From NCBI GenBank assembly GCA_911728435.2, contig OU452198.1, positions 14,170,001 through 14,234,000 on the forward strand: a DNA stretch of 64,000 bases. Reading direction: 5' to 3'. Every line of letters begins with the position of its first letter. The stretch's first letter is position 1. The translations under genes were made by a program, and so were the position numbers. Origin of the DNA: Apoderus coryli. Its lineage: Eukaryota; Arthropoda; Insecta; Coleoptera; Attelabidae. Below are positions 11,450 to 22,525 of the stretch, in pieces. Below the pieces are notes generated by a model, which saw only the letters and a list, made by a program, of their open reading frames with translations, was not told where the DNA came from and did not search any database.

Positions 11450-11980
11450 TTTTTAATTTAGTTGGCAGTGTTTTTTACCCATTTAAATTGCATTTTTTTT
11501 TCTTTGAACTGACATATTATGACACTTAATAGTTTTATTTTTAGAAATAACAAAAATGGAGAGCGCTATTGCAAAATTTATTGTTTTTGGACATCGTGTA
11601 GTTTTGGTATTAAATTCAACTAAAAATGCCTTGATAAACATGCAACAAACAAAATGTATTAACAATTGTATGTTCATTTGTATAAAAGTATACTGTATTT
11701 TTCATTCCGCTCCAACACGGCAACATATAAACCTACGCTGCACACGTACCTAGTCTTTCTTCGAACAGCAAGGAATATACCTTAATAATAATGAATACTA
11801 TTGTTAATACTTGTTATGCATATAAGTAGGTACATTTATAATAATATGCTTCTGATATTATAAATTAACAACAAATTTTACTCACTTAGTCAGTGACATT
11901 TATATATAAAACGTAAAATTTTTATAATATGTGTATTCGTCACTTCCTTATTTTCAGAACTCAACTGATGATAAATATTT
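11450..11980. repeat. Dispersed repeat, inverted partner at 19735-20130
   Basis: Bases 11640-11980 reappear in reverse complement at 19735-20130. Shared blocks include TTAACAATTGTATGTTCATT, CGGCAACATATAAACCTACG, TTCGAACAGCAAGGAATATA and ACTCACTTAGTCAGTGACAT. The left part (11540-11640) is instead related to 49680-49860 (GAGAGCGCTATTGCAAAATT against GAGAGCGGTATTGAACAATT). The family is unidentified and no long frame is conserved between copies. Confidence 0.7.
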
Positions 11981-12977
11981 AAAAGAAGACGCTGGCTGTG
12001 CACATGTAAATCTTGATGCTTAAACTCCCAACGTGTTCCGCTCGCGTCGTATACCGGCCGTGTTTGATACAGTGACTGCAAAAAGTTTCATCCACCTGAG
12101 GTTTTATTAATCTAAGAAAAACTATTGAACAGATCATGGTTACAATATTCTGCCACCGTGTTTTACTATCGGACACACATTTTCTTGTTTAAATTCCACA
12201 TTAAGTCTTCGCCATACCATATGATGTCCATCCGATTATATTTAGATTAATCTGACAAAATAACACGTTGCCAAAAATTATTTGTTTCATTCATATATTT
12301 ATTTGCAAACTCTCTCTAATCATTTTTTTTTTTTTTTGATTAATCATTAACCCGATACTTTTCCCAGTCACTGTAGTTATTTTTATTACTGTCGGTATCC
12401 TTTGGAAGGCATGATTTATTATAGGTACCTACGTCTTATATACGAGGGAGAAATGTATCAAAAAACGCTGCATTCGATGCCCTTTTATAATGTAAAGAGG
12501 CATGGGAACGGATAGCCTCTGTAGAATCGTTAAATTTATACATTTTATAATGACTTTGGATAGACTATAACTTTTATTGTTATTTGAATTGGTTTTTATG
12601 TTGATAGATATTGTAAGCAACTCTTGAGATTATAAACCTAAAATACTGCATTGCATATACATAGAATATTACTATGAGACTATGTGGCATAGTTCATGTA
12701 ATATATTCACCTTATTAGGACCTTATTTATATAGAATTTCTTCTATAAGTAAATAATACAACGTAACATTATTTGCTGTGTATGAGAGAATTAGTGCTTA
12801 GTGATGTGTATTAATACTATAATTGGATTTTTTAATAGACTTAAATACCTACATGAGCAATCAAAAATCAATGCGGTTTTAAAATACTCTAAAGTTCTTA
12901 ATTGCACCTTTCCTTTACTACTGACATCAGTAGATAAAACATTTTCTAGAATCGCGATCATAGCAGAATATACAGAG
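11981..12977. other. Unassigned sequence
   Basis: AT-rich and mostly featureless. A short plus-strand stretch near 12860-12975 translates to NCTFPLLLTSVDKTFSRIAI, faintly like the C-terminal dimerisation region of hAT transposases, but this is too weak to call. Confidence 0.4.
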
Positions 12978-13217
12978 TTATTCACGCCATACGCCACTGT
13001 GGGTAAACTATTTAATTTCCTAAAAGTTTTATTCATGGGTTCGATAAAAATGATTTATGGTTACATTTTAATAATATTGTGAATCTATACAGGGTATCCC
13101 AAATATAAGATATGAACCATAGTTGTTTTGTTTAATGGAATGCCCTGTATATGAATACATTTTTAGATTCTCCGTTCAAAATAAACCTAACTTTCATTAA
13201 AATATATCTCACCTAAA
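12978..13217. repeat. Dispersed repeat copy 1 (partner 16279-16518)
   Basis: About 240 bp beginning TTCACGCCATACG and ending CTTTCATTAAA recur in the same orientation at 16279-16518 with scattered differences. Inside each copy a short unit starts TATACAGGGTATCCCA (or its variant) and ends TGGAATGCCCTGTATA. It looks like a roughly 70-bp terminal-repeat insertion nested in the larger repeat. Confidence 0.75.
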
Positions 13218-13732
13218 CCTGACAGTTTTTTAAATATTTTAATTTTTATAAAAACATAGACATAATTTGAATGAAAAAATTCACACCTATTAGTTTGTTC
13301 TTTTTAAGTCAGCCTAGGCTCATAGATATACTCATTCATCACTTGCTCAAAATTAGATGCACAAAGTAATTATCTGTCAAATATTCTAATAGTTTCCTAT
13401 GGATAACTCTTGATGTTTTCGTGGAAAATGCACATATTCATAATATTAGGCGAATTTTTAATTGAACCTGTTAATTTCATGTAGACCACCCTGTATTTGA
13501 TGATGATGAAATTAATTATCTATTAATATAATATGTAATAATTTTTTGGGAAGGTGTTCTTATAGATATGTATATTTTTAATTTTGCATGGAAAAACACA
13601 TATTAGTGGTAAATATTTCCACTCTATTTCATCTGCCTATAATAATTTTTCTACTAATACATCTTCATTAAGTTCACTTACAATATTTAAGCAGACCCTA
13701 TTCAATGTTTCTATAAGATTCAGATGGTGTGT

Positions 13733-13768
13733 TCTTATTGATAAACATATATATGTTTATCAATAAGA
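13733..13768. repeat. Perfect 36-bp palindrome
   Basis: The 18-base half TCTTATTGATAAACATAT is followed immediately by its exact reverse complement, with no spacer. It could extrude as a cruciform. No flanking duplication or gene was recognised. Confidence 0.9.
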
Positions 13769-14620
13769 CATCAAGATTTAGACTGATGTTTCCAAATAAA
13801 TTAAATCAACCCTAACATAAATTAAAGCTATTTGTGTTTTAATATCTTAGTCTGGAGTTTCTCGTTTTATTGCTCATATTGGGCAATTCTCGAAGCTGTT
13901 TTTCTAGCTTAAATTATTCAAAATTTAGTTTTAACTCATTTATAATCAATTATACTCTACTTTATCTGATAAAATTGTATTAATGACCCTGTATATTCGG
14001 TTTCGGTTTTGACAACACTGTGTCTAGTTACTTGTATATTTTTTATTCGTTTCATTCGCAATTATTGATATAATTATAAGCGCCTTTCCCTTTTCCAATA
14101 CGTTGCATGTCGTTGGTAATTTTTAAACCCTTATATTGAATTGTCCCTTTCATAGGCTAGGTATAGATACATATAGGGTGTTATATGTTGTTGTTACCGA
14201 AAAGGTCTCGTAAACTACAAATTCTATGAAAAATGCAAGCAAATGTTTGTTTGCTAATAAGTTATGTCCCACGTACTTTATGAATATATGTACACCACTG
14301 TTTCCTGGAATGGAAAATGCTGTTTTAGAATTCATTTTATTGTAAATTTTTAATTTCTAGCAGGTGTTTGTCTATGCTGCTTGTATTATTAATTATTAAA
14401 ACACTTAATAATAGAGCAAGAATAAATACAAAATAAAACCTTATCAACGGGTGTTCAATATGAGGGCCAGTTTTATTCAAACAGAAAAGTATTGTCCTGT
14501 TTAGTCGGTTGTTAAATAATAATTATTGTAGGCATTACTAGAGATGCTGTTGTGTCCAAAAATGTCTACAATTATAATATTCCATTCCTTTTACGTACTA
14601 CCATCGTACAAAGATTATAC
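13769..14620. other. Unassigned AT-rich sequence
   Basis: No gene, exon or complete element recognised; only short open frames without identifiable domains. Confidence 0.45.
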
Positions 14621-14990
14621 CAAAGACAAATACATATTTGTCTTTGATTATACTAAAGACAGAGAACAACTAAGGGAGAGAATATAATCTCATTCAGCCT
14701 GTGGCCGCCATGTTGAAAGAGTAGAAAACAGGGTCGTATTTAAATTTTGTTGAAATAATCGTGCAGGTCGGTACTTAAGGTGTTTGAGATGCTTACAGGA
14801 TTGAATGCATGGAATACTTGACGTGTAGTCGGTAATTATAATAGACAAATCTCCTAAGTAGTGGGTTTTCCAGAACTTACTACTTCTAATAATACTATAA
14901 TAATCTTCAGCAAAAAATCTACTACGAACTAAAGAAATATTTTAAACTAATGCGGGATTAGGCGTGTATATAATTACTGTTATTATCGGG
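14621..14990. repeat. Palindrome plus dispersed repeat shared with 55866-55993
   Basis: A near-perfect 26-bp palindrome (12-base arms CAAAGACAAATA) sits at 14621-14646. Next to it, GAGAACAACTAAGGGAGAGA, GTGGCCGCCATGTTGAAAGA and, further right at 14963-14989, TATAATTACTGTTATTATCG match the block at 55866-55993, where the two halves are joined directly. The middle part here (about 14745-14960) is therefore extra or lost in the other copy. It abuts the P-type transposase remnant and could be the 3' non-coding part of that element. Confidence 0.65.
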
Positions 14991-15010
14991 AGCAACCTTC
15001 AAACCCCCAG

Positions 15011-15574
15011 CTAAACCTTGACTGCCCTGGTAAGATTCATAAAAACATTTATTCCCTCTTTAGCCGAAGTTTGACAATAGTTAGTACATGTGTCACATGA
15101 GTGTTTGGTTAAACATTTTTTTAAAAGATACCCATCTACATTTGACAAGGCATTGCCTTCCTCTGTTTTGAGATTTCTATAATCGTACGTGTTTAATTTT
15201 AAAATAAGTTGTTCCTTATTTTTAAATTGAATATTATACAGAGTTATAATAATTTTTTCTTGTAGTTCTGGTGTAATTGCCAGCAACATTTAGGTGGCGT
15301 CTTCATTACAGTTTGAAACGTCTGACTGATCTAAATACTTTAAGGAAAATAGTGTTTTAAAAGATCTGCAAAACTGTATTGCCGTAGAATTTCTGACATT
15401 ACCAGACGCATTCCTAATTTGCCCGAAAAAATTTTCCAGGCAGTCTTTATTTAGATTTCGCGTTAAAAGGAATTTATATTGTTTTGGTTTAAGTTGTTTC
15501 CACATATTTAAGATGGAGGAAATCGTTAGCCGCCAACGGTAAATAAATTTCATGGTCTTGGTAACATTCTTCAT
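15011..15574 (-). pseudogene. P-element (THAP9-like) transposase remnant, C-terminal region
   Basis: Two open stretches in the same frame, 15574-15290 and 15289-15011, are separated by one TAA stop. The protein contains YKFLLTRNLNKDCLENFFGQ and STAIQFCRSFKTLFSLKYL, which match the conserved LTR-LNQD-LENFFG..R region of P-element and THAP9 transposases. Such proteins have an N-terminal THAP zinc finger, an RNase-H-like core and a GTP-binding insertion; only the downstream portion is visible here. The region to 15690 is open but not recognisable. Non-functional as read. Confidence 0.8.
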
Positions 15575-15690
15575 CTACGAAAATAAAACGCCCAATTGTT
15601 TCGTAAATAAGTTTACTTATAAAAAAGGTACTACTACAATAATAATATGAAATAACACTAATTAAATTAATTATATTAAAATATAACAAA

Positions 15691-16278
15691 ATATCGAGAG
15701 CGTGCGTTTCAAATATTTTTACGTTATGTTGCTATCTTCGCTTAGACTCAAATAGTTACAATTAAAATTATGTATACCTAGACAAAAGGGATGAATAAGA
15801 TGAATTCAGGTATATACAAAAACGGGTTCTATTTGCGGAATGTCTTAGGTAAACAAATAGTCTGGTTTTTTAGATATTTTGAACAATATTCACACACACA
15901 CAAAAATAATACAACCGGTATAACATATAATACTCGAAATAACGTTGTGCGCGCGGACGCTCTGTATCAACTACGTTCTGAAATATCTCACCCGGTGAGA
16001 GGTCTGCCGTCGGTCGGCGAAAGTGGAATAGAATAAGTGATGTGACTAGTTTAGTATAATCCTTGGACGATGGTATTACTAGGTATACCACCGAATATAG
16101 ATCTCTACGAATTAGAAGCGTCACTCCTTTGAACGTTTCATGTCGCCGACTCATTGCACAGGCACCTATTTTGCATAGCACGCGGGGAGCCAAATACAAA
16201 TAACACCAAATGATTTAGATACATTTAATATAGGGTGGCTTTTCTTCTTGGGATGTTGATGATTTTAATTTATACAGG
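15691..16278. other. Unassigned stretch
   Basis: Contains short open frames without recognisable domains and a locally GC-richer part (15945-16200). No repeat boundary seen until the copy at 16279. Confidence 0.4.
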
Positions 16279-16518
16279 GTTGTTCACGCCATACGACACG
16301 AAAAAGTGTGGCTAAGCTATTTAATTTCCTAAAAGTTTTATTCATGGGTTCGATAAAAATGATTTATGGGTACATTTTAAAAATATTGTGAATCTATACA
16401 GTGTGTCCCCAATAAAAGAAACTAACCATAGTTGTGTTTTTTTAATGGAATGCCCTGTATATGAATATATTTTAAGATTCCCCGTTCAAAATAAACCTAA
16501 CTTTCATTAAAGTACAGC
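16279..16518. repeat. Dispersed repeat copy 2 (partner 12978-13217)
   Basis: Same orientation and order as 12978-13217, including AGGTTTATTTTGAACG (reverse strand), GGAATGCCCTGTATATGAAT and TTTTATTCATGGGTTCGATA. It overlaps the 3' end of the hAT transposase fragment on the other strand. Confidence 0.75.
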
Positions 16519-16976
16519 TCATTTTTAATAGATAGCATTGCTAACGCGCACAACCTTTCCTGGCCCATAGTGTTTCTTAAAAATGTTTTGATCCGTTTGA
16601 GGGTAGAGAAACATATTTCGCTTTCTACAGTCGTCATAGGGACAGTACACAAAACCGTCAGCAATTTCACAGATTCCCTAAATGTTGATGTTAAATTGTT
16701 TTGGATAAACATTTGTAACAGAGGCACAGTCCCACCGTCTTTTAGAAAATCGTCCCGTGCGTATATTATCGAGAATTCATTTTTTAATTTTAAGTAATTT
16801 AGGTTAGGAAATAAGTTACACACAGTTTTAATATTTTCATTTGGAAATACGGTTCGATATTCACCAAATTTTTCAGTTTTAAATAAATTTGCAACAGTTA
16901 GGTGTCCATCAAAACATTTTTTTATAGTAATTCGATTCTCAAATTTTAATTTAACATTATTTACATTCATATACAT
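16497..16976 (-). pseudogene. hAT transposase C-terminal fragment (ZMYM1-like group)
   Basis: An open frame of 159 codons ends in LLTVLCTVPMTTVESEICFS followed by TLKRIKTFLRNTMGQERLCA. This is the dimerisation region that closes hAT transposases and the ZMYM1-like proteins derived from them. The DDE catalytic part and the N-terminus are missing, so this is an internally deleted or truncated copy. Upstream on the same strand (16977-17400) there is promoter-like sequence with a tandem duplication rather than more transposase. Confidence 0.85.
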
Positions 16977-17156
16977 ATTGCACTGAATTCATCTTTACTA
17001 TTGTAATTGTTCAAAATCAAAATATTTACTTTATAATACTCCAAAGCGCTCGCGAAAACAAAAACAACAAAACAAAAACAACACAACACGACTGATGGGT
17101 AGGGCAGCACCGCGGATATAACGTAGTCACAAATGCGTTTAATTTCTACTGTAACT

Positions 17157-17296
17157 AGCATATAGCATAGCGATGCATTGCTGACTCTGTTTTTCGCGCG
17201 CGATAGCAAAGAAAACAATAGAGGCAAGCGTATAGCGTAGCGACGCATTGCTGTCTCTGTTTTTCGCACGCGATAGCAAAGAAAACAATAGAGACA
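17157..17296. repeat. Two-unit tandem duplication, 70-bp period
   Basis: The units begin near 17157 and 17227 and share ATAGCRTAGCGAYGCATTGC and CGCGATAGCAAAGAAAACAA. They differ by scattered substitutions, so the duplication is not recent. It lies on the 5' side of the hAT fragment and may be its original terminal or promoter region. A run of inverted CAGGGC/GCCCTG ends (17399 and 17534) follows, without a clear target duplication. Confidence 0.7.
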
Positions 17297-18954
17297 CAAA
17301 AATGTTGTGTCTAAGAGCATCGTAATAATATGTACTAAGACCTACGTTCTGTTTCATTACCGTGAATAGACGCGCTGCAAGAGTGGTTATAGCATAGACA
17401 GGGCCGTCTTCGATTCAAGTTTTCAAATGCAAAATTTTATAGGGCATTCTAACGAAATTACACTGGTCTGGTGCGAAGTATCAAATCTAAACTTATTTTT
17501 CTACTTCATTTTTTAGGTAGGGCTCACGTGCCCTGATTTACCAACCGCCACTGGATCTTAGTGGATAAGACAGTGTTTATTATAACAATAAAGTATACAC
17601 AGTAAGATAGGTTACTTCCTAAATCTAAGTATTGTAATTATTTTTGTGTCATGGAGTTGCACATAAAATTAGACAACTTTGCTAAATTTAAACTACATTT
17701 CTAACTTATTCCCGTTTACGAGACCCCAATGGTAGCCTTCTAATTTGAATCACCCTTTATCACATACTTATGTTTAAATGCTGGCTATACCAGCCAGCAT
17801 TACAACAAGTTAAAACTCTGGAAAAATTATTTGTGCGCAAATTCTTGATCGGTATTTATTTTGTTAATATACCCCAACTAGAGTAACTTCAATATGTTAT
17901 ATCTTAATAATTTACATAAGAAATCTGTAAATGCGGCTTTCTAATTAATTGACGGCAGTATACCGTTCCATTCTAAAGGAAAATATCATCCACAATTCCT
18001 TTAAATCTCCAGAATACATTATTTATATCAATATATTTTATTCCCTATAATAAGCAAAAAAAAGATCATTACCACCTCGATATAGACTTACCTATAATTA
18101 GCCAAAGTAAATCAAACTACCCAAACAAGAACATGTTTTTATTTTTTTTCATCAACATGTTCTTCATCACACCACGTATAAATAGATTGACCATTTTCAG
18201 GAAAACTGGCGCCATTCCTGCAACGCTTGCGTGTTCGACTCACTTTACCCTTCTGTCGCACATTAAAACTAACCCCCTATGTTTTAACACTACATTATGT
18301 TCCTCCGTATAACAATCCTGTTTATTGTGATATGATATACTTTACCTAAAACGTTTTGACTTTTCTGCAGTCATACTCTTACATAAACAGGTATTGTGTG
18401 TTTTTATATACAGCAATTGATTACTCTGACTTTGGATGTAACATTATAGTGTAAATGTAAAAAATGCGGAAGTGAAATTGAGGGACGATTAAAATGGCCG
18501 ACAATAGTGTTTATTTGAGGGTAGTCGGTTAATGTGAAATACGAAACGTTTGTTTTTGTTAGTGCAACTTCCCTATTTTCATTTTAGAGGTGAGTGATTT
18601 ATTTGTAGGAATATCTAACTACATTGTAATAATTTTTAATTCTTTAGTAGTGATTCTCATTTGCATGTCTATATGTATAGGGTGATCACGTATATTTTAA
18701 CCTTTGTTAATATTGGTTGTAGAACAAAGTTTAAAGTTTTAATGTTCAAGTAAATTTGATGGTTGTTTAGGATGCGTAATCGACAAGAATAAAAAAAAAA
18801 CAGTTTTTTTAAATAATTAATTGGAAAGTGGCTTTATCTGCCCGAACAATCTTTTTTAAGAAATCAGGGTCTAGGTCAATATTTGTCAGCATCATTATTT
18901 GACAAAATTCCAAGCGCCCGTTGCTTATCAATGTCAATATACATATTGCATATT
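17297..18954. other. Unassigned intergenic sequence
   Basis: No exon, RNA gene or complete element recognised. A small stem (GCTGGCTATACCAGCCAGC, about 17780) and many short AT runs are all I can point to. Confidence 0.45.
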
Positions 18955-19700
18955 ATATTTTCACCGGAAATACATGTTTTGGGTTATTTTACATGTAAAT
19001 AAGGGTTTTTTTTAAAAATGTCTGTCATTCTGTCGGTCTGTCAGTCTGTATACACAATAACTTAAAAACGACTCAACGAAATTTAACCAAATTGGCTACA
19101 AAAATACTATTGGATATTGTGAACTGAACTGATTAGATTTTCGGACTCATAGGGCGTAGGTAAGGGGTATCAAAAAGGGTAAAAACTTGAAAAAAATCAT
19201 ATTTACTAAACTAAATGGAAAAAATGATGTGATTTTTTTTTTTCAATAGATTTTGGCGTAGAAAAGACTGCTATGTACAATTAATGTATATACAGGGCTT
19301 GCGAATTTGATTTGTAAAAGAAACCAAACTCTAAATATATGTATATAAAATTTAAAAAAAAATGACATTAAATTCCTGTATAGAATTTGGCTCTAATAAT
19401 ATCAGAGATAAAATTGAAACTCATAGGGTAAAAGAGGATCAAAAGTTGAAAAAAATCATATTTATTGAACTAAAGAGAAATTAAGCAATTTTTGATTTGT
19501 CAAAAAATCTTGCTCTATTAAAGACTGCGATGAACAATTACAGGACCTGCGTTAATAATTTGAGAAGGGGACCAAAATCTTTGAATATACTGATAAAGTT
19601 AAATCACTCGCAAATAATGTGACATTAATTTAGAGTATATTATTTAGCTCGAAAGATCCAATATAATACTAATATGCATAGGCTGTCCATAAAAGGTTAA
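18955..19700 (+). mobile_element. Diverged Helentron/DINE-like repeat copy
   Basis: It starts with TTTCACCGGAAATACATG, as at 33019 and 59808. It continues with a GTCY-type microsatellite (TGTCTGTCATTCTGTCGGTC) and the core AACCAAATTGGCTACAAAAA and GGCGTAGGTAAGGGGTATCA. Two diverged internal units (about 19140 and 19420) end in similar CTCATAGGG..AAA..GGATCAAAAG segments. The ends are not resolved. It is clearly more diverged than the other copies. Confidence 0.65.
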
Positions 19701-19734
19701 AAAGGGTGTTCCATTTGAAATAAACAAGTTATTT

Positions 19735-20130
19735 AGAATTAAACTTTACGTAAATATTTATCAACAGTTAAGGTCTGAAAATAATGAAGAGACGAATACA
19801 CATATTATAAAATGTTTAATTCTATCGAAAATGTCAATGACTAAGTGAGTAAAATTTGTTGTTAGTTTATAATATCAGAAGCATATTATTATAAATGGAT
19901 CTACTTATATGTATAACAAGTATTAACAATAGTTTTAATTATTATAAAGGTATGTTCCTTGCTGTTCGAACACGGACTAGGTACGTGTGCATCTATGTCT
20001 AAACTTCTAAAATCAAAAACAGTCTTTTTCAGCGTAGGTTTATATGTTGCCGTGTTGGAGCGGCAAGGAAAAATAAAGTATACTTTTATACAAATGAACA
20101 TACAATTGTTAATACATAAAGGATTTTTAA
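19735..20130. repeat. Dispersed repeat, inverted partner of 11640-11980
   Basis: The reverse complement aligns with 11640-11980 from AACATACAATTGTTAATACA to AACTGTTGATAAATATTTAC with scattered substitutions and small gaps. No protein is conserved. Confidence 0.7.
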
Positions 20131-21380
20131 AATATCGTAGAACATGCATTGTTATGAAAAGTTAAAAGGGTACGCTTATGGACGGCTACGGTCGGTATTG
20201 ACATTACAAAGGGATATCGAGTTGTGGTTTTTTATATTATTTTAGACTAAAACTAGAAAGACCATATCAACTTCGTTTAGTGGCGAACTAGGTTTGAACT
20301 CGAGAGGGTTAACCAACTGATTGTCCCCTGTGAACGCGAGTATAAATATCATGTCAGATAGTTGCTTCATTCCAAAGATTTGTCACAATAAAAGCTGCTT
20401 TTTTGCGCCCTGGCTAATATAATTGTTTCTATTTTGGTCCATATTTATTTCCAAAGCTAGATAATAACAACATTATACATTAATGAAATAAATAAATATT
20501 CCTGATTAATTGGTGAAAATGGGTATTTACAAAAAAAAAACTAAGGACGGCATGTTTAATAACAAATTATATTCTTCGATTTGATTAAAGGTTAAAGATA
20601 TTTTGAATGTTTATCAGCATTTACCCAGGTCATCCAAGACAAATAAACAAAATTAATATAAATAAATTCCTAATACTTTGGATTTAAGGTAAACTAAATT
20701 AAGATTTCTATTAGGGTTGATAAAAATTATATTTAAAAAAAAAAATCAAAAATCAAAAAATTATTATGTGTGGTACAAACCAAGCAGTGCTGCACGTGTG
20801 TTTAGTCTTACATTGTATCATTCATCAACAGTCCTCGTGCGGAAAATGTTTGGATATGTCTGGAGGTCTAAAACCAGTCATATCAGTTGTTAACTAAGAT
20901 TAAGTATACACAAAGAATGTTTATAGATGTAAAATGATCGATGAGCATCTAAATCTCTTTTAATAATTGGTACAAGTAAATTTGATCCACAACTACAAAC
21001 TATTTAAAGGGATCAACTTAGAGGTAAGATTTTATTATTTCCTGACGAAAGATTACTTTCTTATACCACCTAATAGTTTTTTGCGGCGACGAGTAATAAG
21101 TAATCATCTGATCCCTGCGGTCAATTCCCGCCATGTTCATATTATTTTGTGAAACATCTTTGAATTATATTTCTCTTGGCCAAATTTGTTTGGAATGGTG
21201 ATGAGTTTTGTGTTTTGCTGTAATTAGTGGAATTCATTTAAATTATTTGTTAGTTATTAATATGCTTAAGCCTAGATACTTAAGTTAAGTTTTCTGCGTT
21301 CTCATTCAACTAAATAAGACCGAGTAATTAGCAATCTGTGATTTCTTCTCCAACTTATCACAGCAATAGTCTTAAGCTGT
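20131..21380. other. Unassigned sequence
   Basis: AT-rich with poly-A runs near 20730. No gene, exon or repeat boundary recognised. Confidence 0.45.
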
Positions 21381-21446
21381 CGCGGGCCGGATTGATGGTA
21401 CTGGCCGACCGGATTTGGCCCACGGGCCGTAGTTTGGAGACCCCTG
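21381..21446. mobile_element. hAT terminal fragment (solo right end)
   Basis: The sequence CGGGCCGGATTGATGG, then GGATTTGGCCCACGGGCC and AGTTTGGAGACCCCTG, is the reverse complement of the CAGGGGTCTCCAAACT end with CGGCCCGTGGGCC that is widespread on hAT elements of animals. Only one end was found here, so it is a remnant. Confidence 0.65.
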
Positions 21447-21900
21447 CTGCTCTAAACAAAAAAGCAAACAATACAAATTGGAGATATTTTATTTAATCTG
21501 GAAATAACTGTTGATATTGAAGTTTAATCAAATCCTACTGCAGTTGTGTTAAGTGGAGTAATCCCATATATAAAAGTCTTTCCTTGATAACAACAAAAGC
21601 TTTACTACATACATAATTACTGCTTGAAAGAATGCTTTAGAAGTGTTTCATACAAACAAGCAACACAATATTTTCTAATGAGGTTATTTTCATTGTTTTT
21701 CTTTCTAAAGCTTTTACATGTAAGTCCAGAACCATTCTTATCTGAGTAGGTTTGTAAGTGAAATAATAAATTTATTAAAAGAAACTCGAACTATAATGAG
21801 AATATAATATACATTTGGCTATTTAATTCTTTTCTTTGAAATTTAAATATTATTTACTTTTTTATAGAATCTCAATTCCAGCAAGAACTGTTGATAGATA

Positions 21901-22525
21901 CGAGGGTTGCCTTTTATATTTCGGGATTTGGCAACCCTGGTGTTGCAAACTGGCAACTGACAGCTCTATCGTAAAGTTGGACATTTTTGAGGTTATACGT
22001 ACTCAGAACGTTTTGACATACGAGCGCTATTTGTGTTGTTTACAGTAACTTAAAAGATTCATCTCGGCCCAAAAATGGAATTAAATCGTGAACATATTCA
22101 CGCGATTATTTTGTACAACTTTCGACGTGGATTAACTCAACAACAGTGCATGCATGAACTTAAATCAATTTTTGGCGATGAAGCTCCATCAAGGACCAGT
22201 GTTTATCGCTGGTATGGTAAATTCAATCGCGGTCTTAGTTCACTCCAAGACAAATTTCGTGAAGATCGTCCAAAACCAGTTGTTGTTCCAAAAACCATTG
22301 ATGCTGTGCGCGAACTCATATTGCAAGATCTGTCATGCAACCTATCGAGAGATTGAGACAACCTTAGGCATTAGTGGGACCAACATACATTCAATATTGC
22401 ATAAAAATTTGACTGTCAAAAAAATATGTTCGCGTTGGATCCCACACAATTTGTCAATCGCTCAAAAAAGGCTCGTGTCGATTTGTTTTTGTTCTCTAAT
22501 CCCGAAATATAAAAGGCAACCCTCG
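21901..22525 (+). mobile_element. mariner copy 2, internally deleted (625 bp)
   Basis: Both ends and TA duplications (21899-21900, 22526-22527) match the copy at 8536-9781. The sequence follows that copy to GGCTCGTGTCGATT (about 22483) and then jumps to the 3' end at TTTGTTTTTGTTCTCTAATC. The junction carries a short ATT microhomology present at both break points. About 600 bp, including all catalytic codons, are gone, so it is a non-autonomous derivative. Confidence 0.93.
22075..22483 (+). pseudogene. mariner transposase N-terminal fragment
   Basis: MELNREHIHAIILYNFRRGL starts an open stretch to about 22326. A frameshift around GATCTGTCATGCAACC then moves the reading into another frame giving REIETTLGISGTNIHSILHK. 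Only the DNA-binding N-terminal region is present; everything from the first catalytic Asp onward was removed by the deletion. Such a fragment could at most bind mariner ends. Confidence 0.9.

Noticed and set aside
12860..12975. Possible hAT dimerisation-region fragment (FPLLLTSVDKTFSRI)
   Set aside because: Too short and diverged; only a few conserved positions fit.
15870..16199. 109-codon minus-strand open frame
   Set aside because: No domain or exon signals; overlaps another open frame on the opposite strand.
17399..17534. 136-bp hAT-like element with CAGGGC/GCCCTG ends
   Set aside because: Inverted ends are only 6 bp and the flanking 8-mers do not match.
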